Source: Diphasiastrum complanatum
Taxonomy: Eukaryota; Streptophyta; Lycopodiopsida; Lycopodiales; Lycopodiaceae
DNA: 57,534 bases
Direction: 5' to 3'
Assembly: GCA_029204225.1 (NCBI GenBank)
Contig: MU833351.1
Location: 1-57,534 of the forward strand
Notes under the pieces: model-generated
What the model saw: only the letters and a program-made list of their open reading frames with translations
Told to the model about the DNA's origin: nothing
Database searches by the model: none
Program-made: the position numbers and the translations under genes
Shown: piece by piece, positions 1-12,217 of the stretch
How the letters are laid out: every line of letters begins with the position of its first letter
Position numbering within the stretch: position 1 is the stretch's first letter

Positions 1-674
1 GACCCGATTTTGAGCTTGAGGAGGATGTTGATCTTCTGATCTCCTCTTGTAGGAGCAGCGAGATTACCCTTCATAGAGTGAGGTGCTCCTGGGTAGAAAT
101 TTGCCATTACCCCAATTTTCGTAGGCTTCAAGTAGACTCAATAATAGAGTCATGAGTGCATCAAAATCTTCTATGACTGAGCCAGTTGCAGTCATCTGCT
201 CCATAAGATTTTTGAAAGTGTTGAGGTGGACTCGAAACACTATCTGCTTCAGACATTCTAAGGTTGAAGAATTTCTTCCTCAGATGGAGCTTGCATGTAA
301 CGTCTCTAATGGTCGTAGAGGGTTGCTAGGATGTCCCATGCATCCTTTGCTGTCTGAGCAACACGTATGTGGCTGATCCGAGTGTCCTTTATGTTGAGGG
401 TGATCATGGCAGATACTTTGCCATCTCTCAGTCTCCACTTGGTGATGACAGCTGCATCACCATCTGGTTTAAGTTCTGTGCCATCAACGATGTCCCACAG
501 TTCTTTGGCTAGAAGTATAACCTTCATCTTGAATTTCCAGAGATGGTAGTTATCTCCATCGAGTTTGTCAATGAGAGATGAACTAGATGACGGATCCATT
601 CTGGTTGGACTAGATTGTTGGTAGAAACAACGATTGTCTGAATGTTGTTGGTTGCGCGTTGCTAAAAAGGACAT
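1..674 (-). pseudogene. Ty1/copia gag remnant
   Basis: This is the Gag region of a copia retrotransposon, which would form the RNA-packaging particle. The open part (674 to 306) contains LIDKLDGDNYHLWKFKM, the usual copia Gag N-terminal motif, and ends at AKDAWDILATLYDH followed by a stop. Past the stop the reverse strand still encodes the rest in other frames, for example HLNTFKNLMEQMTATGSVIE and then DALMTLLLSL, down to about base 90. So at least one stop and one or more frameshifts break it. It lies directly inside the LTR and PBS at 731-1189, in the order expected for a reverse-strand element. Protease, integrase and RT would lie left of base 1 and are not visible. The family call is sure; the copy is dead. 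Confidence 0.88.
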
Positions 675-730
675 CTTGATAGAAGCAAGACTAATAATTC
701 GCAGTAAAAGTACAGATTACTGAAATGCCT

Positions 731-742
731 ACTCTGACATCA
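731..742 (-). promoter_or_regulatory. Primer binding site (tRNA-iMet type), degenerate
   Basis: Read on the reverse strand this is TGATGTCAGAGT, which differs from the plant copia consensus TGGTATCAGAGC at three positions. It abuts the LTR end at 743, as a PBS should, and the gag ORF follows it. Confidence 0.65.
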
Positions 743-1189
743 TGTCGAAAATTGGTGGGCGTGAGCACAACGGAGGCTCGGTTGCTCAGAGCGTAGGCGT
801 GTAGGACCGGAAATGCAACAATTAGCAGCAGAAATATTCAGTAGAAGAATTCATACAGTTTGCGCAAATGAATGATGCAATAGTGAGACAAGAATTGCAC
901 TCTGATAAAAATATCAACAGTGAGTACAATCGCTTGAAGTAATAACTTTAGCTTGTTGAGCGTGATAACGCTGGCTACAGATAACTCTGATTGAAAGAGA
1001 ATTTTTAAAGACTAACACTTACATAGCTTGTTTCAACTAATATAGAAATTTACAAGAGAAGAAATATCTTACAAGCCTTTAAGGCTATTTATGCCAGTTT
1101 TTGCATATGTACAAAAGTTCAACCACCTTTGGGATATTGTTTGTCCAGCTGTTTTAGGGTTACTCATCCATTGGTAAAGTCCATCAACA
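743..1189 (-). mobile_element. Copia 5' LTR (447 bp)
   Basis: On the reverse strand it begins TGTTGATGGAC and ends TTTCGACA, so it has the TG...CA ends of an LTR with a short terminal inverted repeat. The PBS-like site and gag follow immediately. No partner LTR lies in the window, because the element runs off the left edge. Confidence 0.72.
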
Positions 1190-1770
1190 AAAATGCGAAA
1201 AAGTCAAAAAAGTCGAAGGTGCCTTAAAAATTGATTTCTAAGGTATTCTGGCCACTTGGCCAGTGTGTCGCATTTTTTGCTATGGAGCGAAAAATCCGAA
1301 GGTGCACTAAAAATGATTTCTAAGGTATTCTGGCCACTTGGCTAGTGTGTCGCATTTTTTGCTATGGAGCAAAAAAATCGAAGGTGCCTTAAAAAATGAT
1401 TTCTAAGGTATTCTGGCCACTTGGCCAGGGTGTCGCATTTTTTGCTATGGAGCAAAAAAGCCGAAAGGTCGAAGGTGCCTTAAAAATGATTTCTAAGGTA
1501 TTCTGGCCACTTGGCCAGGGTGTCGCATTTTTCGCTATGGAGCGAAAAAGTTGAAAAAGCTGAAGGTGCCTTAAAAATGATTTCTAAGATATTCTGGCCA
1601 CTTGGCCAGTGTGTTGCATTTTTCGCTATGGAGCAAAAAAGCCGAAGGTGCCCTAAAAGTGATTTCTAAGGTATTCTGGCCACTTGGCCAGTATGTCGCA
1701 TTTTTTTTTTGCTAAGGAGCAAAAAAGCCAAAAAAGACGAACGTGCCTAAAAAGGATTTCTAAGTCATAG
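1190..1770. repeat. Minisatellite, about 7 units of 82-94 bp
   Basis: Seven successive units carry the core GATTTCTAAGGTATTCTGG followed by CCACTTGGCCA and CGCATTTTTTGCTATGGAGC. The GATTTCT cores start at 1233, 1315, 1398, 1488, 1579, 1661 and 1755, giving spacings of 82, 83, 90, 91, 82 and 94. The units differ mainly by indels in the A-rich linker. The array begins right at the outer edge of the copia LTR. No ORF runs through it. Confidence 0.93.
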
Positions 1771-1887
1771 GAAAAACTCAAAGGGAAAAATGTGAAGGCC
1801 TAAAAAATATGTTGTCGGCCTTCGGTTTTTCAAGATGCTCATTACTTTGAACAATTTATTTAAGGCTGAGCATAAGAAATGCAACAG

Positions 1888-2398
1888 GGGGGGGAGGTTG
1901 TTGAGCCCATTAGATGACATTCGTTATTGGGAAGTCCTTTGTAGATATCCCGCTTGGGGAGCCACTGAAAAGAGTTGAGCCAATCCCATGAGAGAATGGA
2001 ATCCTGAGAAGTGCGATAGACTCAATGAAAGATGGTCGCTCGGTGGAACTCGCTTTTTTGCGCGCGAAGGGGGATATTAAGGGGGTTTGAAAGCCTTAAG
2101 ATGCAACATATATGGAATGGCTTACACACTCTCATCACCATATGGTTTTGAGATTAGTGGTTATGAAGTATGTGTTGTATCCCAAAGGTCTCAAGTTCCA
2201 ATCCCCACCCCTAACAGAAGACGACTATAAAAAGTTGCATGAAAAGGCAAAGGGATTTAGGGAAGAGATTGCGCCAAGGATCGATAGGATTCCGCGCAAA
2301 TAGCTACCAACCAAGTTGTAATGGTTGCAACTGAATACCAAAGTATTATTCCCATCCGCGTCAGCTGCATGTGAGAAGCTACCATGAACGAAATTGGA
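1888..2398 (+). repeat. Long dispersed repeat, copy 1 (tRNA-like core)
   Basis: About 510 bp that match 4690-5205 in the same orientation. Both copies follow a run of G residues, begin near TTGAGCCCATTAGATGACAT and end near GAACGAAATTGG. The middle (about 2138-2210) looks like a decayed tRNA: GATTAGTGGTTATGAAG resembles an A-box/D-arm, and CAAGTTCCAATCCCC resembles a B-box/T-arm about 45 bases later. It could be a tRNA-derived SINE. Alternatively, because gypsy RT lies between the copies, the pair could be LTRs; no clean TG...CA ends or PBS support that. The ORF at 2112-2303 is not credible as a gene. Confidence 0.75.
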
Positions 2399-2677
2399 CA
2401 GATAAACCATTTATACGAAGCTTGAAAACCATGGATACACCTGCGCAATGTCAAGCATGAATAAAATATTGACTAGTGGTTCTTCCCAAGGGTAAGGGAC
2501 ATCACGATTGAGGAATGGGATGAGCCTTGAGAACTATCCGAATTATACGGATTCTGGCAAGATTCAAAGTTGAAGAAGCCAACGATGTTGGCCTGGGCAT
2601 TCTTGCAGGGATGGATGAAAATCAACCATGCTGACAGAGTCGAAATTCTGGTAGAGAATTCTATGTTGTTTGCGGCA

Positions 2678-2908
2678 TCATACATCTATGGATATTTTAA
2701 TGATGTGGAATGTAACTAGGTTAAGTAGAGCTTTGTACTCGGCCTCACTAGATGACAATGAGATAGTGGCTTGTTTCTTCGACATCCATGATATAGCTCC
2801 ATCACCTATGAAAATACAATGAGCACTAGTGGATTTCCTATCCATTATATCTCCAGCATAGTCCAAATTTGAAAATCTAAACAAGTTAGGTGATGATCCC
2901 TCATACAA
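2678..2908 (-). pseudogene. Copia RNase H fragment
   Basis: A short reverse-strand relic of copia RNase H. It contains DYAGDIMDRKSTSAHC, GAISWMSKKQ and TISLSSSEAEYKAL, which are the signature blocks near the C-terminus of copia Pol. RT upstream and the LTR downstream are absent, so this is an isolated piece lodged between the long repeat and the gypsy RT. The stretch 2400-2677 before it shows nothing recognisable. Confidence 0.85.
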
Positions 2909-2920
2909 TATGTTAAAATT

Positions 2921-4134
2921 TTGAATGTGTCTGTAAATAATCCCTTAAGTGTTAACTCACCTGAAGAAATTATATTTAACAAACTTAGGCAAGAATATAG
3001 CGATGTTTTTCCTGATAAACTCCCTTATGGCCTACCTCCCCAAAGGAGTGTTGACCATCAGATAGAGTTGCTTCTTGGAAGCCAACCTGTATCTCTTTTT
3101 CCATACAGGGTTAGCATCAAGGAAGAGGATGAAATTTCTAAGCAATTACAAGAACTCCTTAGGATGGATCACATACGGCCAAGTAAGTCCCCTTGGGGAG
3201 CACCAATCCTTTTAGTTAGTAAAAAGGATGGCGACACATGTTTGTGTGGTGACTTTAAAAAGTTAGATGATTTAACCATCAAGAACAGATATCCCTTACC
3301 TAGGATGGATGATCTTATGGATCGCCTGAATGGGACTAAGTATTTCTCCAAGATTGATCTTAGATCAGGATACCATCAGATAAGGATTAGGAACGAAGAT
3401 GTTTTTAAGACTGGATTTCGATCCAGATATGGCCATTATGAGTTTTTAGTGTTACCTTTTGGACTCACGAATGCGCCTGTCACTTTCCAACAGATGATGT
3501 ACAATATTCTTCGTCCATATCTAGGAAAGTTTGTGGTGGTGTATTTGGACGACATATTAATTTATAGTCGGACCCTTGAGGAGCATGAAGAGCATCTTCG
3601 TATTGTCTTAGATCTTCTAAGGCAAGAAAAGCTCTATGCTAAGGAGTCGAAATGTGAGTTTTTTCAAACTAAACTCAAATACCTGGGCCATGTCATATCG
3701 GATAAAGGTCTTGAAATCGATTATGACAAAGTTTGAAAGGTGCGAGACTGGCCGAGACCTTTGACAATTCGTGATGTGAAATCCTTTTTGGGCTTCACAG
3801 GATTCTTTCACAGGTTCATTTTGGACTATGCCTTAATAGCATTGCCCTTGACGAACGTTCTTGGGTGAAGAAAAAATGTAGCCGCAAGAAAAGTCCATTG
3901 ATAACGTGGACGGATGAAATGAATAAGAGTTTTGAGACTCTCAAGCACTGTGTTTCTATGGCTCCAATTTTGCATATTGCCAATCCTAACCGGCCCTTTG
4001 TGGTTGATACGGATGCTAGTGACCTTGCTGTTGGAGCGATCACCCCAAGACATGATTATGTCATGCATAAAAACTATAGCCCAAATATTTTGATGAATCT
4101 CTTTGCGATATGTCATTCGTCTAGGGTTGGCTAA
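2921..4134 (+). pseudogene. Ty3/gypsy reverse transcriptase-RNase H remnant
   Basis: Part of gypsy Pol, which copies element RNA into DNA. The open segment 2921-3736 carries the RT domain in order: the leader [12 protein letters not shown], then [16 protein letters not shown], then [13 protein letters not shown], then the active site YLDDILIYS, then [14 protein letters not shown]. It stops at 3736 (TGA), yet the same frame goes on with DVKSFLGFTGFFHRFI. A second stop follows near 3867. The RNase H connection reappears at 3865-4040 in another frame (PFVVDTDASDLAVGAI). One key residue block is altered: the usual CVDYR reads CGDFK. There is no Gag, protease or integrase. It is flanked by the long repeats at 1888 and 4690. 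Confidence 0.9.
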
Positions 4135-4308
4135 CTTTCAAAGAGCACATGGGCTTTGTGGGCATATTATTTCCTATGCTCCAAAGCCCATGGGATCTTT
4201 TGTCTAAACTTAAATGGAGTACAATGTTGTTGCCATATTGCCCTCAATTATTGAATTAAGAAGTTTTGGTTAGGTTTTTTAATTGTTGTAATGGCTCAAA
4301 CTGGATAC

Positions 4309-4496
<188 letters not shown>

Positions 4497-4689
4497 AGCA
4501 CCACACATTATGCAAGTATGATAATACTCTTATTAAATTCACACGTATAAGGGCCTAATTTTTGTATGCAAGCACTAATATTCAAGGTGAGTTTCGAATA
4601 ATAGTAGACCTTGGCATCCTAGACTACACATATATTGTACGGTCAGTACGGAAGGTCGTACGGACTCCGCAGGGGGGCGGGGGGGGAAC

Positions 4690-5205
4690 GCGGGGGGCAG
4701 GTCATTGAGCCCATTAGATGACATTCATAATTGCGAAGCCCTTTGTAGATATCCCCCTTGGGGAGCCACTAAAAAGAGTTGAGTCGACCCCATGAGAGAA
4801 TGGAATCTAGAGAACTGCGATAGACTCGATGAAAGATGGTCACTCGGTGGAACTCGCTTCTTCGCAGGGGGAATAGTGTTAGGGGGTTTGAAAGCCTTAA
4901 GATGCAACACATATGGAATGGCTTACACACCCTCATCACCATATGGTTTTGAGATTAGTGGTTATGAAGTATGTGTTGTATCCCAAAGGTATCAAGTTCC
5001 AATCCCCACCCCTAACAGAAGACGACTATAAAAAGTTACATGAGAAAGCAAATGGATTAGGGGGGAGATTGCGCCAAGGATCGACAAGATTCCGCGCAAA
5101 CAGCTACCAACCAAGCTGCAACGGTTGCAACAGAATACCAAGCTATTATTCCCATACCACGTCAGCTACGTGTGAGAAGCAACCCCGAACAAAATTGGGT
5201 AGGGT
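4690..5205 (+). repeat. Long dispersed repeat, copy 2 (tRNA-like core)
   Basis: Direct repeat of 1888-2398. Shared landmarks include TTGAGCCCATTAGATGACAT, GAGAGAATGGAAT, the tRNA-like core (about 4938-5010) and CGTCAGCT. A G-rich stretch (4670-4700) precedes it. Its right end is cut by the copia LTR that begins at 5206, so the copia insertion is younger than this repeat. Confidence 0.75.
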
Positions 5206-5861
5206 TGTTGACTACAATTCACGATGCAAAATGTATTGATCGGTTTAGTCTCTTCTTGTAAACACTTAGTATTAAACACATAATTTACAAGAAGTGATTA
5301 GTCAATAAACTCTATTAATTTGTATAAAAAGATACATAGTAGGATAAGTAGATACATCACATTAGATCAAGCATGATCATACAAATAATGTGAGTCACTA
5401 TAATCAGACTCTATCGGGAGAGAGTGAGAACAATATAAGACAATAGAGAGATTGATTTATCTGTCAGTTGCATCTTCGATCAACTAAAGAAGTATAGTAG
5501 GATCACAATGCTTAGCACACAACTATTGTTGATCGTTGTATTCTAGCAACTTCAATTTATAGATTCTCAATTATCTATGTATGTGTTAATCACAGTCGAA
5601 TGTTATCGTGTTTTCTTTTTCTATCTGATGGTCGTACTCCATAGATTAACGTAGAATATCTATCGAAGAATGCATGACTAATTTATTTGCAATCTTCATG
5701 GTTGTCAACGACACCTACTTTAGATATCCTACCAAGTAAATGAATGATCTAGCTATCTAGTAATTGTTTGAATATCAAATGATCAATCCTTAAATTCATT
5801 GTTTTATTCTCTTTTGGAGGACTTTTAGACATTTGGCTGCATCATTGAAGATTCTTCAACA
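5206..5861 (+). mobile_element. Copia LTR (656 bp)
   Basis: It starts TGTTGACTAC and ends TTCTTCAACA, a TG...CA unit whose 6-base ends TGTTGA/TCAACA are perfect inverted repeats. A primer binding site follows after two bases. It is the 5' LTR of a forward copia element, but only about 38 bp of its interior remains before the next element starts at 5900. No coding sequence is in it. Confidence 0.8.
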
Positions 5862-5863
5862 AG

Positions 5864-5877
5864 TGGTATCAGAGAAG
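5864..5877 (+). promoter_or_regulatory. Primer binding site (tRNA-iMet)
   Basis: TGGTATCAGAGAAGG lies two bases after the LTR end and matches the initiator-Met primer site of plant retrotransposons with one change. It fixes the forward orientation of the LTR at 5206-5861. Confidence 0.85.
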
Positions 5878-5899
5878 GTTCAAATATCTATCGACTTCA

Positions 5900-6469
5900 T
5901 GTTGACAAATTCCACACTTTTGGAATCAGTTTACTGTTCTGCTTCTTACTTCTTGCATATAAAACTGTTTCTCCCATCACCAGGCACGTTTAGGCATTTT
6001 CTTGAAAGTTAGCGTTCTTATTCAAGGCCCAAATCAGGCAGAAAGAGACTGGTATCATTGTAGTATTAATGTCATGCCTGTCAGAGGACAACTCAGATCT
6101 GTCTCTCTTGAACCGTGTCACATGCAATCAAACCATCATATAACAAAAACGTTCAACCAAATGATCAGCATGCAGTCCAGGTGAACAACAATGAAATCTA
6201 CTTCTACTTTGCTGCAACAGATTCTAAATGCTACTAAACTTGCATAAATCCACAAAACAAGAAACAAGAAACACAACATTTTAGAAGTCCAAGAATCAAA
6301 AAACCAACCAGTCTTTTGATTCTTGGACATCCAAAGAACATCAAAAACTAGAATGTTGGAGGATATGCAAGATTTATACCACATTTCTAGCCTGTTTAGT
6401 TTACCTGAATGTTGATTCCTACATTATTCCACAAACAAGAAATGAAAACTAATCCACTCTAGGAAAGCA
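5900..6469 (-). repeat. 3' LTR of the 5900-9649 element
   Basis: Direct repeat of 9060-9649, with scattered substitutions and a few indels. The copia LTR and PBS lie 23-38 bp to its left, which suggests this element landed just inside a copia copy. Confidence 0.8.
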
Positions 6470-6836
6470 TAACCGCTTCAGTAAAACTATAAAAAAACTA
6501 GGGATTTCTCAGAAGAATAGTGAACTGATGATAAACAAATAGATGGAAGGTAGGGGTGGAGGTGGTGACATCGGTAGATGGTGTGAACGATAGGCATGAG
6601 AATGGGTGCAGAAGTATGGCAAGAGGCCGGTTGAAGTAGAAAGATTTTCCAATGCATGTGTTTCCCTTTTTTGAAAGATCTTCGACGTGACTGAGATACT
6701 TCTTCTGATCGAGTCGCTTTGGATTGCCCATCTATCTTCTTAGCCTTGTTGTTGTCGACTTTGGGTTTGTGACCTTGGCTGTCGATCTTGCTGATGTTGT
6801 TGTAGGCAGCGTAATTGCTCCAGTGGATCCAAGCAG

Positions 6837-7099
<263 letters not shown>

Positions 7100-8105
7100 T
7101 CTGTTGACGGGGATGTTGTTGCTGGTAACTGTTCATGCTCAAGATTGGATCGGCGTGTGGAACACGTAGTTGAAAACACGTTGAACATGTGACTGGACTA
7201 AATATTGAACAAAGGTTAACTAAATTTGTTTCGATCTTGCTATAGTTGATTCGAAGATGAATATGGCAATGAGATGCAAGAATCAACTTTGACATGATCT
7301 GCACTTCGCAGATTTGGATATGCTCAAAAATCCGAAACTCTGTATAAGGTGATTTGAAGAGTGATAGAGGAATGACAAGTTATTCTTGAGATATGCTATA
7401 TGATGTCTCCTATTCAATGGCTATCTTTGATGAACTAATCTAGAAAAAGATATGCAATTAAAAGAAATTACCAAATCAAAAAATGACAAAAAATAAACAA
7501 GGAAGATACCAATGTTATAGAGAGTGAAAGTCGTAGAGCACTTGTCAAACAAAAAGTCATTCATCAACATGTATAATTCACCTGGACAATTTCCGATTTC
7601 TATTGATCTTTTTAGAGTAATGAAAGATGAATAACAAGGCAGGAATAGTGACATTGAATCTACCATCGTTGATAGTAGATGTTATAAGATATAGCTTGAG
7701 ATGTAGTTATGATTGAGGTGCCATGTCCTGAGGACCTCTCTGAGCAAGAGATTCAAAACCAAATCTCTATCTGGAGTTCCGATTCCTAGATGGCACATTG
7801 GAAATCTTATCAGCATGTGGAAAGACAAATAGATTTGAGGTTGCAGATGGGGAGAAAAACTGTCAATTCTTTGTGGAGGTTGCTCTTGGTTGGACATTGT
7901 AGCAGATGACGGAAAATCGGTTTCACTTTCTTTCGACAAGGATTCATTTCATATGAGTATCTTTTTGCATGATGGAGCGTGAATTGTGTGGTAATGTAGG
8001 AGTTTGCAAGAAACTTCTCGAGTGAGCAGCATATTGAGCGGTTGGCTGCTATGGTGCTCGTGTAGTGTTCTCATGAGGATCCTATCGTGATTCATAACTG
8101 ACATG

Positions 8106-8600
8106 TCAGGCAGGTAGTATTTTGCTTGGTTGTCTTGGACAGTCTTTGAAGCTGTGTTTTCTGACACAGTCAGGACACTCGGCATGGTACTTGGTCTTGA
8201 CTGGGCAATCAACCATGAAATGGCATCTGTTGTTCAATGGCCCTTGTATAACGGCATAGCCATCTTGTATGGCTAATGATTCTAGACTTTTAGGTGGATA
8301 TTCATGATAAGTTAAGGAATGTTCAGACTGTGACGGTTGTTCTTCATATTGTTGGACTGTATGTGCTTGGATAGGCTGATATTAGGAGCGTCTGGACTTG
8401 GCGTTGAATGAAGTTCAGCTCTGTTAGTGCATTTTCTAACAATGAGACAGCCAACGGATTTGCTAGTGTATCAGCCAGTGGATTTGGACAATGATGTAGC
8501 CATTGATGTGGCTCTGTCCAGTTGATGATGCATGCAGATTCTGTGGGGGCAGTGATTGAGCTACATGGAATTCATGGCTAGAAAAGATGAAATTTTGTCA
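8106..8600 (-). pseudogene. Gag-like ORF with zinc-knuckle-like end
   Basis: Only real coding signal found inside the 5900-9649 element. The frame open from 8381 to 8106 (92 codons, no ATG) contains PPKSLESLAIQDGYA and then CHFMVDCPV and ECPDCVRKHSFKDCPRQ. The last block resembles a retroviral CCHC knuckle (C-x2-C-x3-H-x4-C, one residue short of the usual x4), as at the end of Gag. In the neighbouring frame just upstream (about 8600-8370) the reading continues as ADTLANPLAVSLLENALTEL and NFIQRQVQTLL, a helical stretch like the end of a capsid domain, so a frameshift near 8380 is likely. Frames at 7949-8212 and 7682-7939 are open but unrecognised. The family is uncertain. Confidence 0.45.
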
Positions 8601-9039
8601 GTGGAGTGTTTAGCCACAATTCTGTTGAGTGATATGGCATTGATAATTGAGTCAAGGATGCATCTAGGGAGTGAGCTGAGGAAAGCGTGTAAGAGCTATG
8701 CGCGCAAGATTGGATGCTACACTCATACGTAAAAATAGTCCTTCATGTGAACAAAGGGAAATAGGGAGGTCAAAAGAACAGGTGCGCATGGAGGTGCTGA
8801 AACGTTTCTAGTCTTGATTTGCATCAGAAATTAGAAGAAGTCAAAACAAGAATGGTTCACACCAGTATCGACTGATTTGACAGTATAGTGAGGAACATTG
8901 AAAATCAAGAATGTTTTAGAATATAGAGTATTATAGCCTTTGTAGAAACTCAGATGTGTGGAAAGATTGGGAGTTGTTTGCAGGGATCTGAGCGGAGACA
9001 ATGTTGCAGCACTTATGGATTTAGAATGCATTGAAGTTC

Positions 9040-9057
9040 AAGTGGTAACGGTGCCAA
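9040..9057 (-). promoter_or_regulatory. Primer binding site (tRNA-Asp-like)
   Basis: The reverse strand reads TGGCACCGTTACCACTTG two bases inside the LTR end. The common plant gypsy site TGGCGCCGTTGCC differs from it at two of 13 positions. It decides the element's orientation. Confidence 0.6.
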
Positions 9058-9059
9058 AT

Positions 9060-9649
9060 GTTGACAGATTCCAAACTTTTAGAATATGTTTACTGTTCTG
9101 CTTCTTACATCTTGCATACAAAACTATTTATGCCTGTCACTAGGCACATTTAGGAATTTTCTTGAAAGTTAGCATTCTTATTCAAGGCCCAAATCAGACA
9201 AAAAGAGACTAGTATCAATGTAGTATTAATGTCATGCCTGTCATAGGACAACTCAGATCTGTTTCTCTTGAACCGTGTCACATGCAATCAAACCATCATG
9301 TAACCAAAACGTTCAACCAAATGATCAGCATGCAGTCCAGGTGAACAACAATGAAATCTACTTCTACTTTGCTGCAAAATGAACTAAATCAGATCCTAAA
9401 TGCTACTAAACTTGCATAAATCTACAAAACAAAAAAACAAGAAACTAATCTACAACATTTTAGAAGTCCAAGAATCAAGGAACCAACCAGGTATTTTGAT
9501 TCTTGGACATCCCAAAAACATCAAGAACTAGAATGCTGGAGGATATGCAAGATTTATATGACATTTTTAGCCTATTTAGTTTACCTTAATGTTGATTCCT
9601 ACATTATTCCACAAACAAGAAATGAAAACTAATCCACCCTAGGAAAGCA
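9060..9649 (-). repeat. 5' LTR of the 5900-9649 element
   Basis: Partner of 5900-6469. It has small insertions relative to it, such as AATGAACTAAATCAG near 9377. Confidence 0.8.
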
Positions 9650-10250
9650 TGAAATCTAGTCCACTCTATGATCCACAACCACACACAAAGGAGGGAAGGG
9701 CAAGATCATGAATGCATTCACTCAAGAAACAAGCATGATCAAGGAGCTCAATGGATGTACCTAACTCATGGAGGCTCTTCTCATTTCAGCATGGAGTTGA
9801 TACAATACACAAAAAGCTCCTATTCTCAAAGAGGGAGTTTCTTAAATAAGTAAGAGAGCTCCTTAAGTGGCATCCTAGTGGAATTTCCACAATTTACAAA
9901 TTACAAGTGAAATTATGCTCTCCACTAGACGTCACCATCAAAAGGTGGCTCACTCTACTTTCTTTAAGAGGGGTCTACTTGCATTTATTACTTTGCCTAG
10001 AAATACTAGTTCCTACATGGTCATTCCATCTTTCAGGATGCACCATGAGGCTTACACAGTTCTTGCTTGTCATTACTAACTAGCATTTCTCGGCTCTCAA
10101 TCTTCGTTCGTCTCATCTTCTCAGAGACCTCCTCAGTCTAAGGTGAGAGGTGCTCTTGGGTAGCTCTATCCGAATATCTTGGGGATTCGTCAGAATCAGC
10201 CAACAGTTCATGATTCTTGCTAGATTGTATTCTCTTATCATTCTTTAATT
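9650..10250. other. Spacer, possible copia LTR or leader
   Basis: No gene recognised. It immediately precedes a forward copia gag and may hold that element's LTR and leader, but I found no clear TG...CA ends or primer site. Confidence 0.4.
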
Positions 10251-11130
10251 ATGGAAGGTTCAACCTCTGAGATCTGATTGATCAATAAATTCAATGGTGA
10301 TGAATTCCATATGTGCAAATTTCAAATGAGGATGATTATGATAAAAAAAAGACCTATGGGGATCCGTTAACGATTCAATAGCCAAACAAGCCGAACTAGA
10401 ATTGCTGTTGACCGCTTGAAAAACAAAGGATGGCAAAGCCCTAGCCATCATATCCCTAAATTTGAAAGATTAACAAATAGCTCATGTAGCTAATTGTTCC
10501 ACTGCCAAAGAAGCATGAGACACTCTGACTATTTTGGATGAAACTACAGATTTCATGACTCGTCTCTTTTTTAAAAAGAAATTTCTATCTCTCAAAATGA
10601 GTGAAGGAATTTCAATAAGTGATCATCTTAATGATTTCAAATAGCTGGTTAATTAGCTAGCTATAGTAGCCTCTCTAATATTGGTGGATGAAAATGCCAA
10701 TATGTCACTTCTATCAATTCTTTCTCCCTTTTATGGAAACTTAGTATTTCTTTTGAGCAATGCTCTTGAGGCATCACTCCAGAAGCTAACAACAAGTTTT
10801 TTGTAGGAAGAAGTAAGAAGGAAAAGCTTATCCTCTTCAAATAACAAGGTAGTTACCTTATATTCTAATAAGCAACAATCCAAGTAGAAGAAGAATTCAA
10901 AGGACAAGAAGATGAACATTGAACAATTTGATTCGAACCAGCATCAACAACACAATCGACAATAGCAGAAATCCAAAACCAAGTTATTTTGCAAGTATTG
11001 CAAGAGACTCAATCACGACATCAAGGATTGTTGAATTCTCAAGCATAATGAAATGAAGAAAAAGATGCAATGGCAGGAAGGAACAAATTCTGCCAAAATC
11101 TCTCATGAAGATCCATTAGGGGATATTAGA
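10251..11130 (+). pseudogene. Ty1/copia gag remnant, forward
   Basis: Copia Gag read from ATG at 10251. Visible blocks in order are INKFNGDEFHMCKFQM, ILDETTDFMTRLFFKKKFLS, LKMSEGISISDHLNDFK, ENANMSLLSILSPFYGNL and a perfect CCHC zinc knuckle CKYCKRLNHDIKDC at about 10990-11031, which binds element RNA. At least six in-frame stops (for example TAG after NDFK and several TAG/TAA in the knuckle approach) and a frameshift near 10380 make it a pseudogene. Nothing recognisable as protease or integrase follows. Confidence 0.9.
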
Positions 11131-12217
11131 ACTCAAAATGGGCCCTTTGTAAAGATGTTTTTTCTTGACTTCGATGCTTTCAATGTACATGTGGTCCAAT
11201 AAAGTACATCCACTATGAGAAACTGTACCAGTGTTTGATGGACTGAAATCTTGTTGTCTTTCGCGGCCAAAATTTGGTCATTTTCAAAAATCTCGTCGGG
11301 CATAACAAACTAATGTGATTGAACAACAGTTCATGCCTGAATACATTTTTGATGCCCGCATTTGTGAACTCAAGATTAATTTGGAATCAATACTCACAAA
11401 CTGTAGTTAACTAACCACTGCGATTAGAAACATTCTTGTCGTTCTCAAATATACTTCTCATTTTCTTCATTTTCTTTATTTGTTTGAGCTCAATGTTCAT
11501 AGATCAAGATGGCGACACATAGTCGGAGACCAAGAGGAACTATGGATGCTATCAACATATGCAACAAATGAAATTCAATGGATCAATGGACGCCCAAAAT
11601 ATATCAAAAGTATCAATGAATTTTGATGCATTCGTCTTCAAAAGGCATGTTCCGGAAAAGACAATGATCAAATAACATATATAGAGGCTCTTAGAAAGGA
11701 ATGATAATGGATTTTAAAGTATCAGCTACTAGTCAATCTATCACGGAAGTTCTAGTCCAGCATGTGTACCTTCACAACGAACTGATGTTCATGATCACTT
11801 TCTTATTATATTATAGAAGATTGATCAAATGCAAAAATGAGTGGACTAGATCAAGATTATGCAATAAACCATCAAGAGCAACTTCAAATAACAGTGAAAA
11901 GAAATAATAACATTCATGCTATGATTAAGGTTGAAAAAGATTGGAGTCTCAGTCACATTCGATCAGAACTAGACATGTTGCAGCTCGATCTACCTTATTA
12001 CTAACAATTTTGATTAAATGGTGTTAAGGTATGTTATGCCATATGAAAATTTTGATTTTTCAGTTTGTTATCATTAATTAATTGAACGTAAACAATGTGC
12101 AAGTAAGAGCAAGGCAAGAAGAGCATATCAAATGCAAAGACATAGATACAACCATCGAAATTGAAGATCTATAAAAGATCATAATTTTCTATAATGTTGT
12201 ATAAATTTTTATATACA
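11131..12217. other. Spacer, no gene seen
   Basis: AT-rich DNA between the copia gag and the Ulp1-like gene. Short open frames such as 11701-11907 have no recognisable motif. It may include the 3' flank of the reverse-strand gene. Confidence 0.5.

Noticed and set aside
1190-1770. CRISPR-like regular repeats
   Set aside because: Units are 82-94 bp tandem copies with no unique spacers, in a eukaryotic setting.
4938-5010. Functional tRNA gene
   Set aside because: A- and B-box-like words are present but the acceptor and anticodon stems do not pair properly; SINE-like at best. The same applies to 2138-2210 and 40686-40764.
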